The notes under the pieces: generated by a model | Told to the model about the DNA's origin: nothing | Seen by the model: only the letters and a program-made list of their open reading frames with translations | Database searches by the model: none | DNA from: Gemmatimonadales bacterium | GTDB taxonomy: Bacteria > Gemmatimonadota > Gemmatimonadetes > Palauibacterales > Palauibacteraceae | Direction of reading: 5' to 3' | DNA: 53,568 bases | Assembly: GCA_009838765.1 (NCBI GenBank) | Contig: VXQX01000064.1 | Coordinates: forward strand, 15,577-69,144 | Made by a program: the position numbers and the translations under genes | In this document: piece by piece, positions 1 through 8,414 of the stretch | How positions within the stretch are numbered: the stretch's first letter is position 1 | Layout: each line of letters opens with the position of its first letter

Positions 1-21
1 GCCACCCCTCGCCATTGGCGG

Positions 22-1071
22 TTAGGGTCCGGGGCGGATGCGGGGTATGCCGTCGCCGAGTGTCATTTCGCCCACCTGGCGGGCGAGGCCGGCCTCGCGG
101 GCGGGGGCGATGGCCTGTTCGAAGCGGCGGATCTCGCTCTCGGGAAGGTCGATGATCTCGACGCCGGCTTCCTCCGCCATCCGCAGGCCGTCGGCGCCGG
201 CGCGCGCGTAGGCGGTGGCCCCGGCCATCGACAGGGAGGCGTCGGCGGCTTCGTCGATCCAGCCCCGTTCCTCGGGGGAAAGGGACTCGTAGATGCCCCG
301 ATTCATCAGCAGGACGAACGGAAGTCCGGAGGTGGGGAGCCAGGTCGTGAGGTAGGCGGCCGGCTCGTGAAGCTGGAACGTCCCGATCCCCGACGGGGAT
401 ATCGCGACGCCGTCGATGACGCCGGTGGTCAGGCTCTGGTGGACCACCGTGCCGGGCTGCATGACCGCGCTCGCGCCGAGCGCTTCGATGAATGGGATAA
501 GGCTCCGCGTCGACACCCGGATCTTGAGCCCGTTCATGTCCTCAAGCGTCCGCACCGGCCTCTCGCGGGTGAGCAGCACGGGGGCGTCGTTGGCCCACAG
601 CCCCAGCACCTTCGCGTCGTACTCCGCCTCGAGCGCCGGCCGGGCGCGACGCATGGCCTCGGTACACTCGACCGCCGTCTTGCAGATGCCGGGGAAGCCG
701 ATGAGGTCGGTCTTCGGAAAGACGTCGGCCGTGTAGGCGGGAATGGCGAGGGCGATGTCCGCCACGCCGCTCCGCAGGATCGAGTACTGCGCCGGCGCGG
801 ACGAGTTGAGGGCCCCGGCGGGGAACTGCCGGACGGTGAGTCTGCCGCCCGAGAGTTCCGCGAGCCTCTCCGCGAGCGGCGTGAACATGTCCCCGGTGAG
901 GACGTGATCCGCCGGCAGGAAGTGCGCCAGCGACAACTCCCTCGTACCGCCCGTGTCGGGCGCTTCCCGGCATCCGCCCGCGCCGCCGCCCGCGACGAGC
1001 AGTCCAAGGACGAGCGTCCGCCTCGCGCGCGTCATTGCCTGCGTCATTGCCTGCGTCATTGCCCGCGTCAT
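22..1071 (-). CDS. dctP: TRAP transporter substrate-binding protein (DctP family)
   Basis: Periplasmic solute-binding subunit of a TRAP transporter, 349 residues, which captures an organic acid and delivers it to the DctQM membrane part. The mature part opens with the family's typical SLAHFLPADHVL strand, and contains the LKIRV segment whose Arg normally binds the substrate carboxylate. The N-terminus is basic, then hydrophobic and ends in GGC, so a lipid anchor is possible though the lipobox is not canonical. I chose the ATG at 1071 because it forms an ATGA overlap with the stop of the upstream permease, implying coupled translation. Three more in-frame ATGs follow at 12-base steps inside a tandem repeat, so the exact start is uncertain. 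Last gene of the TRAP operon; the ligand cannot be read from sequence. Confidence 0.88.
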   Translation of the reverse strand: MTRAMTQAMTQAMTRARRTLVLGLLVAGGGAGGCREAPDTGGTRELSLAHFLPADHVLTGDMFTPLAERLAELSGGRLTVRQFPAGALNSSAPAQYSILRSGVADIALAIPAYTADVFPKTDLIGFPGICKTAVECTEAMRRARPALEAEYDAKVLGLWANDAPVLLTRERPVRTLEDMNGLKIRVSTRSLIPFIEALGASAVMQPGTVVHQSLTTGVIDGVAISPSGIGTFQLHEPAAYLTTWLPTSGLPFVLLMNRGIYESLSPEERGWIDEAADASLSMAGATAYARAGADGLRMAEEAGVEIIDLPESEIRRFEQAIAPAREAGLARQVGEMTLGDGIPRIRPGP

Positions 1072-1076
1072 TGCCG
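1029..1076. repeat. four copies of a 12-bp tandem repeat over the dctP start
   Basis: The unit GCGTCATTGCCT (plus strand) is repeated four times with minor end variation. On the minus strand each unit supplies an in-frame ATG for dctP at 1071, 1059, 1047 and 1035, so the protein begins with up to four repeats of Met-Thr-(Arg/Gln)-Ala. The first ATG also overlaps the stop codon of the upstream permease. Because the unit is a multiple of three, slippage would change the number of start codons without changing frame. Confidence 0.85.
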
Positions 1077-2840
1077 GGACTCGTGATCGGGGACCGCGGA
1101 AACGCGGAGGGTCAGTATGTCCACGTCGTGAAACTGCTGGTGCCGGACGGAGGAGGCGAGGTGCCGGAGCAGGCGGAGCGAGATCTCCTGCTCCACGTCG
1201 GCCTCCCTCGTGTCCGCCTCGAGCCACGCCAGCCGGTCCTGGAGGTTGAGATCGTCGCTGTCCGCGGCGCCGACCCTGAACTCCAGCACGGCCTCGCCGT
1301 CCACCTTGCCCGCCGTCAGGAGCAGTTGGTGTCTCGCGTAGTCCGGCGTCCCCTCCGCCCCGTCCGCGCCCTGCACCGCATCCCGCGACTCAAGCAGCGT
1401 GAGCAGCGCCTCCTCGCTCGCGGCTTCGATCCGATCCCGGATCTCCGCCAGCCCGTGCCGGGCCGAAAACGCCTGGATGAACTCCCGGACCCGGGGCAGT
1501 TCCGCCATGTCGAGCGTGCCCCTCAGCCGGCGCTTCCGCCGCGCCGTGAGCCCCGTGAGCAGCAGCGCCACCAGGCCTCCCGCCGTCAGCCCGCTGCTCA
1601 ACACCCCGCCCGCGAACTCCGCGAAGAATGCGGGGAAGACCATGTCGAACTCGCAGGCGACGCCCGTCCAGAACGACACGCCCGCGATGAGGCCATTGCG
1701 GGGGTTCGCCCCGATGCTCCGCGCGACTTCGCGCATCCCGACGGTGAACAGCGTCGCCATGATCACGGCCATGGTGGCGGCCACGACGGCGCCGGGAATG
1801 GCGAGGATGAGGGCGAGCGCCTTGGGGACGAAGGCAAGGACGGCGAAGACGAGTCCGGACGCGACGGCGATCCGGCGCGCCGCGACGCCCGTGACTTCGA
1901 TGGCGGCCACGGCGTTGCCGTTGAGCGTGTTGGGCATCGTTCCCGCCAGCCCCGCGAGCAGGTTTCCGGCGCCTTTCGCGGCCACGGCGCGCTGCACGGC
2001 GCGATAATCGACCGCCCGCGGCCGGCGCCACGACACACGCTGAGCGGCGACCGCAATGGCGACCGACTTGGTCGTGCCGACGAGCGCCACGAACAGGAAC
2101 GCGGGCAGCAATCCCCAGAACGCCGGGCCGAAGCCGATGTCCGGCGCGGGCGGCCTGCCGGCCGGGAAGCCGATCCACCGGGCGTCGGCCACGAGGCCGG
2201 CGTCGTAGATGCCGAAGGCCGTCCCGGTCACGGAGCCGGCGACGATGCCGATGGCCGGCGCCCAGAGGCGGAGCGTCCCTCTCGCCCGGAGCGCGATCGC
2301 GAGCGTGGCGACGATCGTCACGGCGGCGCTCAGCGGCCCGGCCGGCACCGGGGCTCCAGGCGGCAACTCGTTGAGCATGCCGAAGAGGATCGGCATCACG
2401 GTGACGGGGAGGAGCATGACCACCGTCCCCGTGATGACGGGCGTGAGCATCCGGTGCAGCAGCGAGAGCCGCGCCGAAAACGCCGCCTGGGCGAGCGCCG
2501 AGAGGACGACCAGCGTGGCGAGCAGCCCCGGTCCTCCCTGGATCAGCGCCTCCGCGCACACGCCGATGAAGATCGCCGAGCTGACGTGCGGCAGCGCGTA
2601 TCCCGCCCCGAAGCGTCCCGCGCGCCGGCCCTGGAGGATGGTGGCGACGCTGCACGCGAGGACGGAGGCGAACACGGCCCACAGCACGCGTTCCCCGGCG
2701 CCCCCCGCCTGGAACACGATCGTCGGGATCAGCACGGCCCCGTTGATTCCCATCGCGGCGAGCTGCAGGCCGAGACCCAGGGCAACCGGCGCCGGAACCC
2801 GGTCCTCCACCTCGTATCGGAGACCGCCGCCCGCGCTCAT
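1068..2840 (-). CDS. NCS2-fold permease with C-terminal soluble extension
   Basis: A 590-residue protein. Residues about 15-432 are a polytopic membrane domain of the nucleobase-cation symporter-2 (SLC23) fold, recognised by the segment around 300-323 (GTMPNTLNGNAVAAIEVTGV), which matches the TM10 region of UraA/xanthine permeases. The usual family length is about 430-480, so residues 440-590 are extra. That tail has a helix with SEEALLTLLE, a strand with EFRVG, and a final LRLLRHLASSVRH helix and strand, which resembles a degenerate GHKL/anti-sigma ATPase fold without clear ATP-binding residues. The TM1 Gln-His and the nucleobase-binding glutamates of UraA-type proteins appear replaced (GLQL; TLNGN). 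It lies between dctM (10-base gap) and dctP (ATGA overlap), so it is part of the TRAP operon. Substrate unknown. Confidence 0.8.
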   Translation of the reverse strand: MSAGGGLRYEVEDRVPAPVALGLGLQLAAMGINGAVLIPTIVFQAGGAGERVLWAVFASVLACSVATILQGRRAGRFGAGYALPHVSSAIFIGVCAEALIQGGPGLLATLVVLSALAQAAFSARLSLLHRMLTPVITGTVVMLLPVTVMPILFGMLNELPPGAPVPAGPLSAAVTIVATLAIALRARGTLRLWAPAIGIVAGSVTGTAFGIYDAGLVADARWIGFPAGRPPAPDIGFGPAFWGLLPAFLFVALVGTTKSVAIAVAAQRVSWRRPRAVDYRAVQRAVAAKGAGNLLAGLAGTMPNTLNGNAVAAIEVTGVAARRIAVASGLVFAVLAFVPKALALILAIPGAVVAATMAVIMATLFTVGMREVARSIGANPRNGLIAGVSFWTGVACEFDMVFPAFFAEFAGGVLSSGLTAGGLVALLLTGLTARRKRRLRGTLDMAELPRVREFIQAFSARHGLAEIRDRIEAASEEALLTLLESRDAVQGADGAEGTPDYARHQLLLTAGKVDGEAVLEFRVGAADSDDLNLQDRLAWLEADTREADVEQEISLRLLRHLASSVRHQQFHDVDILTLRVSAVPDHESRQ

Positions 2841-2850
2841 CCGTGGATCC

Positions 2851-4158
2851 TCATCCGTACATGGCGTTCGGGAGGAAGGTGGCGATGCGCGGGAAGAGGG
2901 CGATCAGGATCAGCGCCGCCAGCATCGCGAGCCAGAACGGCAGGATGCCGCGGAACATCGCGCTAACCGGCACGTCCGGGGCGACGCCCTTGACCACGAA
3001 GATGTTCAGCCCGACGGGCGGCGAGATGAGTCCCATCTCGAGCGTGACCACGATCATCACGCCGAACCAGATCATGTCGACGCCGAGCGACTCGAGGATC
3101 GGCTGAACGAGGGGCACGGTCAGCACGAGCATCGCGAACCCGTCCAGGAAGGTGCCGAGCACGATGAACATGAGCAGCACGAGCACGACCACCTGGGCGC
3201 CCGAGAACGCCTGCTCGCCGACCCACTCCGCTGCCACGAACGCGATCCCGGTGAGCCCGAGGAAGACCTTGAACACGAAGGCGCCGAACAGGACGAGGAA
3301 GGCGGTGCCGCTCGCCTTCAGCGTGCCGTTGACGATGTCGACGACGGTCCGCCGGTTCAGCGCCCGCCGCGCGCAGGCCGCGACGAGGGTCAGGCACGCG
3401 CCGACGCCGGCCGCCTCGATGGCGGAGAAGATGCCGGCGTAGATGCCGCCGATGGTTACGATGACGATGCCCAGGATCCACGCCGCGCTCGCGGTGGCCC
3501 GCAGGCGCTCCCGCCAGGGCACGGGCGTCCTGGGGTGGGGCGCCTTGTCGGGGTCGCGCCGGACGATGATCCAGACGGCGAGCACGAAGAGCAGCGTGAG
3601 TACGATCCCGGGCACGACGCCGGCCATGAACAGGCGGCCGATGCTCTCCTCGGTGACGATGCCGTAGATGACGAGTCCCGCCGAGGGCGGGATGAGGATG
3701 CCGAGCGTGCCGCCGGCGGCGATGGCGCCGGTCGCGAGCGAGTCGTCGTACCTGAATCGCCGCATCTCGGGCAGGGAAACGCGGCCCATGGTCAGCGCGG
3801 CGGCCAGCGACGAGCCCGAAAGCGCCGAGAATCCGGCGCAGGCGACGATCGACGCGGACGCGAGACTGCCCCGGAAGCGACCGAGCCAACTGTGGGCGGC
3901 GCGGTACAGGTCCTGACTCATCCCGGACGCCACGGCCAGGTTCCCCATCAGCATGAACAGCGGCAGGATGGTGAGGGGATACCGGGAGGCGACGGCGAAG
4001 ATCTCGCCCGCCAGCACCGCCGTGACGGCGCCCGGGCGGACGGCCGCGATGCCGCCCACCCCGACGACGAGCATCGCCAGCCCCACCGGCACCCGGATGA
4101 AGAGCAGGACGAAGAGGGCGAGGAAGCCCGCGAGGGCGATGCCGGTCCCGTCCATCAC
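2851..4158 (-). CDS. dctM: TRAP transporter large permease (DctM family)
   Basis: Large membrane subunit of the TRAP transporter, 435 residues, the normal length for DctM, which forms the sodium-coupled elevator-type transport path. It is almost wholly hydrophobic with about a dozen membrane segments. Family hallmarks are visible: the early RVPVGLAML segment, the conserved GFSALSGSSLAAALTMG loop with TLGILIPPSAGLVIYG behind it, and the late LISPPVGLNIFVVKG motif. It follows dctQ by 47 bases and precedes the NCS2-type gene by 10 bases, consistent with one transcript running leftward from about 4745. Start taken at the first ATG; a second ATG follows immediately. Confidence 0.93.
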   Translation of the reverse strand: MMDGTGIALAGFLALFVLLFIRVPVGLAMLVVGVGGIAAVRPGAVTAVLAGEIFAVASRYPLTILPLFMLMGNLAVASGMSQDLYRAAHSWLGRFRGSLASASIVACAGFSALSGSSLAAALTMGRVSLPEMRRFRYDDSLATGAIAAGGTLGILIPPSAGLVIYGIVTEESIGRLFMAGVVPGIVLTLLFVLAVWIIVRRDPDKAPHPRTPVPWRERLRATASAAWILGIVIVTIGGIYAGIFSAIEAAGVGACLTLVAACARRALNRRTVVDIVNGTLKASGTAFLVLFGAFVFKVFLGLTGIAFVAAEWVGEQAFSGAQVVVLVLLMFIVLGTFLDGFAMLVLTVPLVQPILESLGVDMIWFGVMIVVTLEMGLISPPVGLNIFVVKGVAPDVPVSAMFRGILPFWLAMLAALILIALFPRIATFLPNAMYG

Positions 4159-4183
4159 GCGTCCGGGTCGTTCATTCGACCGG

Positions 4184-4216
4184 CTCCATCACTCGGCCGA
4201 CTCCATCACTCGGCCG
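4184..4216. repeat. 17-bp tandem duplication at the end of dctQ
   Basis: The string CTCCATCACTCGGCCG occurs at 4184-4199 and again at 4201-4216. The right copy contains the dctQ stop codon (minus-strand TGA at 4208-4206); the left copy carries the same TGA in the dctQ-dctM gap. It looks like a local duplication of the gene's 3' end. No function is evident. Confidence 0.8.
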
Positions 4217-4745
4217 GTTCGTTGGGGTCTTCCGCGTTCCACGTCGCGAACCCCAGGAGAAGCTGGGACAGGAGCAGGAGTCCGTAGGCGGCGAGCGACG
4301 CGCCGAGCGCGTAGTAGAAGGGCAGGTGCGGGATCGACACGCTGCCGGTGACGGCGCCGCAGGGAAGGCCGCAACTGCCGTGCGCGAACAGGGCGTACGC
4401 GGCCGCGGCGGCCGCGCCCACGCCGAGCAGCCGCGCGATGACGTCCGTGACCCGGGTGACGCGCCGGCCCGCGAGGCGGGCGAGCAGGTTCACGCAAACG
4501 TGCGAGCCCTCTCGCGCCCCGTAGGCGACGGCCGCCGCCACGACGACCGCGAGCGACATGGTCGAGACGTCCTCGATCCAGAGCAGGGAATCGTTGAGGA
4601 CGTAGCGCCAGAAGACCTCGGCCACGGTGATCGCCAGCAGCACCGCGAGCGCGACTCCGCCGGCGACGGCGAACCCCGCCGCCACGCGGCCGCAGAACGC
4701 CTCCGCGCGCGCGAAGCCCTCCCTGTGGGCCTCGAAAACCGTCAT
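4206..4745 (-). CDS. dctQ: TRAP transporter small permease (DctQ family)
   Basis: Small membrane subunit of the TRAP transporter, 179 residues, expected to have four transmembrane helices and to scaffold DctM. Visible features are the first membrane helix, the LAITVAEVFWRYVLNDSLLW segment (the AEVFWRYV signature of DctQ, followed by a Trp-rich turn), then WIEDVSTMSLAVVVAAAVAYG with the Glu typical of the second helix, and two further helices. First gene of the TRAP/NCS2 operon on the minus strand. The reading frame ends inside a 17-bp duplication that also repeats the stop codon. Confidence 0.9.
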   Translation of the reverse strand: MTVFEAHREGFARAEAFCGRVAAGFAVAGGVALAVLLAITVAEVFWRYVLNDSLLWIEDVSTMSLAVVVAAAVAYGAREGSHVCVNLLARLAGRRVTRVTDVIARLLGVGAAAAAAYALFAHGSCGLPCGAVTGSVSIPHLPFYYALGASLAAYGLLLLSQLLLGFATWNAEDPNEPAE

Positions 4746-4858
4746 GTCTCCCCGCCGAGGTCGAGTCGAGAGCCTACCCTGAATCGCGCCTCAGCATAGC
4801 GGATTGGACGGGATTTGCGTACGGCGCCGCGGATGCGACGGGGACGGACGCCGTGCTG

Positions 4859-4880
4859 GGACGGGGGGCGCCCGCCGTCC
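4859..4880 (-). terminator. possible GC-rich hairpin after the TonB receptor
   Basis: A 22-base near-perfect palindrome (GGACGG...CCGTCC with an inner GGGCGCCC, one mismatched pair) starts 3 bases past the stop of the minus-strand TonB receptor. There is no following T-run, so it is either a weak intrinsic terminator or an RNA 3'-end protecting hairpin. Position is the main support. Confidence 0.4.
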
Positions 4881-4883
4881 GCG

Positions 4884-6941
4884 CTAGTACACGACGCTGT
4901 AGGTCACGCTCAGGCTCCTCCCGGCCTCGGGCATGATCTCCTTCACCCGAGACAGGTGACGCCGGTACTCGGTGTTGCCGATATTGTCGAGGTGGAGCGT
5001 CAGGACGTGCGGCCGCCCGGCGAAGGAGAACCGCACGCCGCCGGAAAGGCCGAAGGTCGCGTATCCATCGGTGGGATCCTCGAACCGCCCGGTCCGTTCC
5101 TGGCTCGAGGCCATCCGCGTCTCGGCCTCCACGAACCAGCTCACCGGCGAATAGCCGACCGACACCCGACCCTGGAGCGGGGGGATGAACGGGAGGGGTT
5201 CGTCGGTGGCGCGGATCGTGCCGCGCACATACGACGCGGCGGCCTCCAGCCGGAGTCCGGCCGGCACCGACCACTCGAGCTGGCTCTCGAACCCGGTCAG
5301 CACGGCGTCCTCTCCCACGAACTGATAGATGGGGAGCCGCACGCGGCTGAGTTCACCGGTCGCCTGCGGAAAAATGTAGCCCGCGATCGTGTTTCTGAAC
5401 CACGTCGCCTCGGCGCTCAGGCGCGGTCCCGTGACGCGCCCGAACACGTCGATGCCGAGTCCCGTCTCCGTCCCGAGCGAGGGATTGCCGACGTCGTATG
5501 AATTGGCCGCGAGGTGCGGCCCCTCCGAGTAGAGTTCGTGTACATCCGGGGTGCGAAAGGCACGGCCCACGCTCGCGCCGAGCGTGAACTGCCCCGTCAC
5601 CGGCAGAAGTGCACCCAGCGATCCGGAGACCGCGTTGAAGGAACGCGCCCGGATATGCCCGATGTCGGAGGACGCGTCTTCCTCCTCCGGTTCAAGCTGG
5701 ACCCGGTCGTAGCGGAGCCCGGCCTCGAGCTTGACCGGATCGAGCTGGATCTGCTCGAGGACATACGCCGCCTGTGTCCTGCGCCGGGAATTCGGGGTGT
5801 ACAGCGCGCCCGCGAATCCGAAGTCCTCCCACGACACTCTCGCCCCGACGGCCCCCGATGAGAACGGCCCCCAGCCCGCGTGCCGCGCCCGGGCCTCCCC
5901 GCTCACGATCTCGCGATCATATTGGGCGCCGAGGATGTCCGGGGGTTCCACCTCGTGGTGCCGGTACCACGTGTAGCCGGCATCAAGTTCGATCGCCTCC
6001 AGGCCGCCCTGTCCGGGCCGGATGACGCTGCTGAACCGGCCCGCGGCTCTCTCCTGCTCCGTGCGCACCGCGTTCGTGTGGCCGCCGACGAAGCCTCCGG
6101 GGATCCCGTAGTCGTTCGCGAAGTAGCGGAACGAACCGCCCGCGTAACCCCAGTCGTCCACCCACGATGTCCCCGCCGCCACGCTCCGCACGTCGGTCTG
6201 GGTTCCCACCAGCCTCCCGATCGGCGTCCGCAGATCCCCTCCCTCGCGCTTCGAGACCTCGACGCGAAGCGGGATGTTCTCGGTGACGCCGACCGTGAGC
6301 TGGCTGCTCCCCCCGATGCCGCGGGTCGCCCCGTGCCCCTGGACCGAGGTGAACCCGGTCGCGCCGCGAGGCACCGTCTGCGGGACCTCCTCCCGAATCA
6401 CGTTGATCACGCCCCCGAGTGCGTTGCTCCCGTAGAGAATCGCGCTCGGTCCGCGAATCACGTCGATCCGCCGGGCCGAGGAAGGGGCGAGCGCCGAGGC
6501 GTGGTCCGGGCCGCTGCTGAGGACGTCCCCCACCCGCTGGCCGTCTTCGAGCACGAGGATGCGGTCTCCGCTCAGGCCACGGATGACGGGCTGGGACGTG
6601 CCCGGCCCCATGCTGGTCACGGTGACCCCCGGGACCGATTCCACCGTCTGCGCGAGGGTGCCCGCCAGCCGCCGCTGCAGGGTCTCGTCCGAGAACACGG
6701 CGGAAGGCCGGATCGCCTCGCTCACGGCCGTGGGACCCAGGACCGCCGTGACGACGATGTCCGGCAGGGTGATGGCGGCAGTCTCCCCGGCCTCGGAGGC
6801 CACCTCGACGGTGTCCGCGGCCTGTTGCTCGTGCTCGGCCTGCTGCGCGACCGGCGTCGAGCCCGCGGCGCGCGCCGGCACGCCCGCGAGGGCGATCCCG
6901 AGGAGGAGAGGGAGGACGAGATGGCGTCTGGATATCGTCAT
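4884..6941 (-). CDS. ZnuD-like TonB-dependent outer-membrane receptor
   Basis: Outer-membrane beta-barrel of 685 residues that imports a metal or metal complex using TonB energy. A signal peptide covers about residues 1-25, followed by a TonB-box-like segment ITLPDIVVTA (about 57-66). The plug domain contains PVIRGLSGDRILVLEDGQRV, then GPDHASALAPSSARRIDVIRGP and YGSNALGGVIN. The Pro-Asp-His-Ala string matches the plug of the ZnuD zinc receptors. The barrel fills the rest and ends in VVY, a normal barrel end. Upstream at 7009-7030 lies a Fur/Zur-type box shared with the neighbouring Fur-family gene and the DUF169 gene, supporting zinc control. A copper or cobalamin receptor is a less likely alternative. 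Confidence 0.82.
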   Translation of the reverse strand: MTISRRHLVLPLLLGIALAGVPARAAGSTPVAQQAEHEQQAADTVEVASEAGETAAITLPDIVVTAVLGPTAVSEAIRPSAVFSDETLQRRLAGTLAQTVESVPGVTVTSMGPGTSQPVIRGLSGDRILVLEDGQRVGDVLSSGPDHASALAPSSARRIDVIRGPSAILYGSNALGGVINVIREEVPQTVPRGATGFTSVQGHGATRGIGGSSQLTVGVTENIPLRVEVSKREGGDLRTPIGRLVGTQTDVRSVAAGTSWVDDWGYAGGSFRYFANDYGIPGGFVGGHTNAVRTEQERAAGRFSSVIRPGQGGLEAIELDAGYTWYRHHEVEPPDILGAQYDREIVSGEARARHAGWGPFSSGAVGARVSWEDFGFAGALYTPNSRRRTQAAYVLEQIQLDPVKLEAGLRYDRVQLEPEEEDASSDIGHIRARSFNAVSGSLGALLPVTGQFTLGASVGRAFRTPDVHELYSEGPHLAANSYDVGNPSLGTETGLGIDVFGRVTGPRLSAEATWFRNTIAGYIFPQATGELSRVRLPIYQFVGEDAVLTGFESQLEWSVPAGLRLEAAASYVRGTIRATDEPLPFIPPLQGRVSVGYSPVSWFVEAETRMASSQERTGRFEDPTDGYATFGLSGGVRFSFAGRPHVLTLHLDNIGNTEYRRHLSRVKEIMPEAGRSLSVTYSVVY

Positions 6942-7008
6942 GTGGGCCGTGTGGGAGTGGGGAGTGGGTTTGCCTGCGCCCGGCCGGGATTCCGCCTGCG
7001 CCTGACCG

Positions 7009-7030
7009 TAATGATAACGGATTATCGATA
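7009..7030 (-). promoter_or_regulatory. Fur/Zur-type box upstream of the TonB receptor
   Basis: TAATGATAA, spacer CGGA, TTATCGATA: a 9-4-9 inverted repeat with two mismatches, 68 bases before the receptor ATG. The 17 bases GACCGTAATGATAACGG are identical to those in front of the Fur-family gene (7531-7547). It is AT-rich in a GC-rich region. Binding by the neighbouring repressor is inferred. Confidence 0.75.
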
Positions 7031-7135
7031 AGGGGCAAAGGTGCGGCCGGCGACCTCCGATCGGGTCGCCGTGGGGGGCCGCCGAAGCAGCCGGGTCAGT
7101 GGCCCGTCAGGTACACATGTCGGGTCAGGGGTGCG

Positions 7136-7504
7136 TCACGCGCACGCCGCGCAGCGGCCGAAGAGGATCAGTTCGTGGCTGTCGACCTCGAAGCCGTCCG
7201 GTGCCAGCGTCTCGACTTCGTCCGGGCACCGGTGGACATCGAACGCCTGATCGCAGGAGTTGCAGAGGAAATGGTGGTGATGCGGACGGTCGGCCAACTC
7301 GTAGCGCAGCCCGCCGCCCGGGAACTTCACCCCCGACAGCCACCCCTCGCGGACCAGCGTCTTCACGTTTCGGTAGACGGTCGCCACGCCGAGCGACGGC
7401 ACGATCCGCTGGCCGTACTCGAGGATCTCGTCGAGCGTGAGCGGGCGGCCGGCCGTCGTGAACACGCGGCGGATCGCCCGGCGTTGTCGAGTATCTCGTT
7501 GCAT
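7136..7504 (-). CDS. zur: Fur-family metalloregulator, probably Zur
   Basis: A 122-residue Fur-family repressor. The N-terminal winged helix includes LGVATVYRNVKTLVREGW, the family recognition helix. The C-terminal domain has HHHHFLCNSC and a terminal RCAAC, giving two Cys-x2-Cys pairs for the structural zinc and a His cluster for the regulatory site. Context favours zinc over iron or peroxide: the next gene downstream is a ZnuD-like receptor, and both genes plus the DUF169 gene carry the same box. Its own box lies 32-53 bases upstream of the ATG, so it is probably autorepressed. Fur or PerR specificity cannot be excluded from residues alone. Confidence 0.85.
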   Translation of the reverse strand: MQRDTRQRRAIRRVFTTAGRPLTLDEILEYGQRIVPSLGVATVYRNVKTLVREGWLSGVKFPGGGLRYELADRPHHHHFLCNSCDQAFDVHRCPDEVETLAPDGFEVDSHELILFGRCAACA

Positions 7505-7535
7505 CGAAGTCTACCCCCCCGGCGCAGTTGGACCG

Positions 7536-7557
7536 TAATGATAACGGTTTATCGCCC
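7536..7557 (-). promoter_or_regulatory. Fur/Zur-type box upstream of zur
   Basis: TAATGATAA, spacer CGGT, then TTATC followed by a diverged right end (GCCC). It sits between the DUF169 stop (7579) and the zur ATG (7504). The left arm and 17 flanking bases are identical to the receptor box at 7009. Likely autoregulatory site. Confidence 0.7.
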
Positions 7558-7578
7558 CCTGTCACGCGAGGGATCCAC

Positions 7579-8319
7579 TCATCCGAACCGTTTTGTGTCC
7601 GCCGAGGCGTAGCGCGCCATCGCGCGGTCGAGCCCGGCCGTCGCCTCGAGCGTTTCGACGACGTCCGACAGTCGCTTCCCCGGGATCACGCACGTCATCT
7701 CCTCGGAGCGCATACCCGTGCGCGAGCGACTGAGGGCGCACCCGACGCTGGCCGCCACCATGTTCTGATCCTTGGCCATGGCCACGATGTGGCACTGCGG
7801 CTTGCCCTCGATCGGCATCTCCGGGAAGGCGTTCTGCAGCGTCATCAGCGCGAGACCGTGGATGCGCAGCAGCACGACATCCGGGGCCGTGCTGCGCTCG
7901 GCAAGCGGTCCATACACCACCGACTCCGGCCGCTCGGCGACGTGCGGCAGGGCCATCACGGCCGCCTGGTCGACCCAGCCGGCCTCGAGGACCGCTCCGA
8001 CGTCGTCCTTCGTCGCCGCTTCCTCCAGCGTGATGAAGCCGTGGGTGTAGCTGCCGACGCTGCAGTTGGCGTGGTCCGCGCCGACGGTGGCGAAGGTGTC
8101 GGTGGCGCCCTGGATCCAGAACACGCAGCCAGCCGGGACCTGGCCCGTCCGACCGTGCTCGTTTGGCGGGGGGTAGCTGGCCTCGACGCGAGCCGCGGGC
8201 GGCGTCTGGCCGGGGCCGTGGAACGAGATCGCCAGCGGCGGCGCGAATGGCTTGAGCGCAGCGACGAGGCGGTCGTTGAGGTCTCTCCAGTCCTGTGTGT
8301 CTTCGCTCGACGTCTTCAT
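7579..8319 (-). CDS. DUF169 family protein under a Zur-type box
   Basis: A cytoplasmic-looking protein of 246 residues belonging by overall pattern to DUF169 (COG2043), a family of unknown function. Recognisable parts are the PLAISFHGP strand near residue 30, the central ATDTFATVGADHANCSVGSY segment, and a C-terminal KDQNMVAASVGCALSRSRTGM motif. Cysteines and histidines recur (HANC, PQCHIV, VGCAL, TCVIPG), so metal binding is conceivable but not shown. The ATG at 8319 is preferred over one at 8355 because residues before it do not look like the family. A perfect 9-4-9 Fur/Zur-type palindrome lies 95 bases upstream. No function is claimed. Confidence 0.8.
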   Translation of the reverse strand: MKTSSEDTQDWRDLNDRLVAALKPFAPPLAISFHGPGQTPPAARVEASYPPPNEHGRTGQVPAGCVFWIQGATDTFATVGADHANCSVGSYTHGFITLEEAATKDDVGAVLEAGWVDQAAVMALPHVAERPESVVYGPLAERSTAPDVVLLRIHGLALMTLQNAFPEMPIEGKPQCHIVAMAKDQNMVAASVGCALSRSRTGMRSEEMTCVIPGKRLSDVVETLEATAGLDRAMARYASADTKRFG

Positions 8320-8414
8320 TTCATGTTCGCTCCGGGGCTTGGCCCAGCCGGCCATCGTCAGGGGCGCTGGACGTGTGGGGCGGTTCCGTCATCACGGGGC
8401 GCGAGTGACTTGCT

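Noticed and set aside
1035-2966. Long plus-strand frames opposite the NCS2/TRAP genes (also 2209-4287)
   Set aside because: Charged, repetitive translations without domains, opposite well-recognised membrane proteins.
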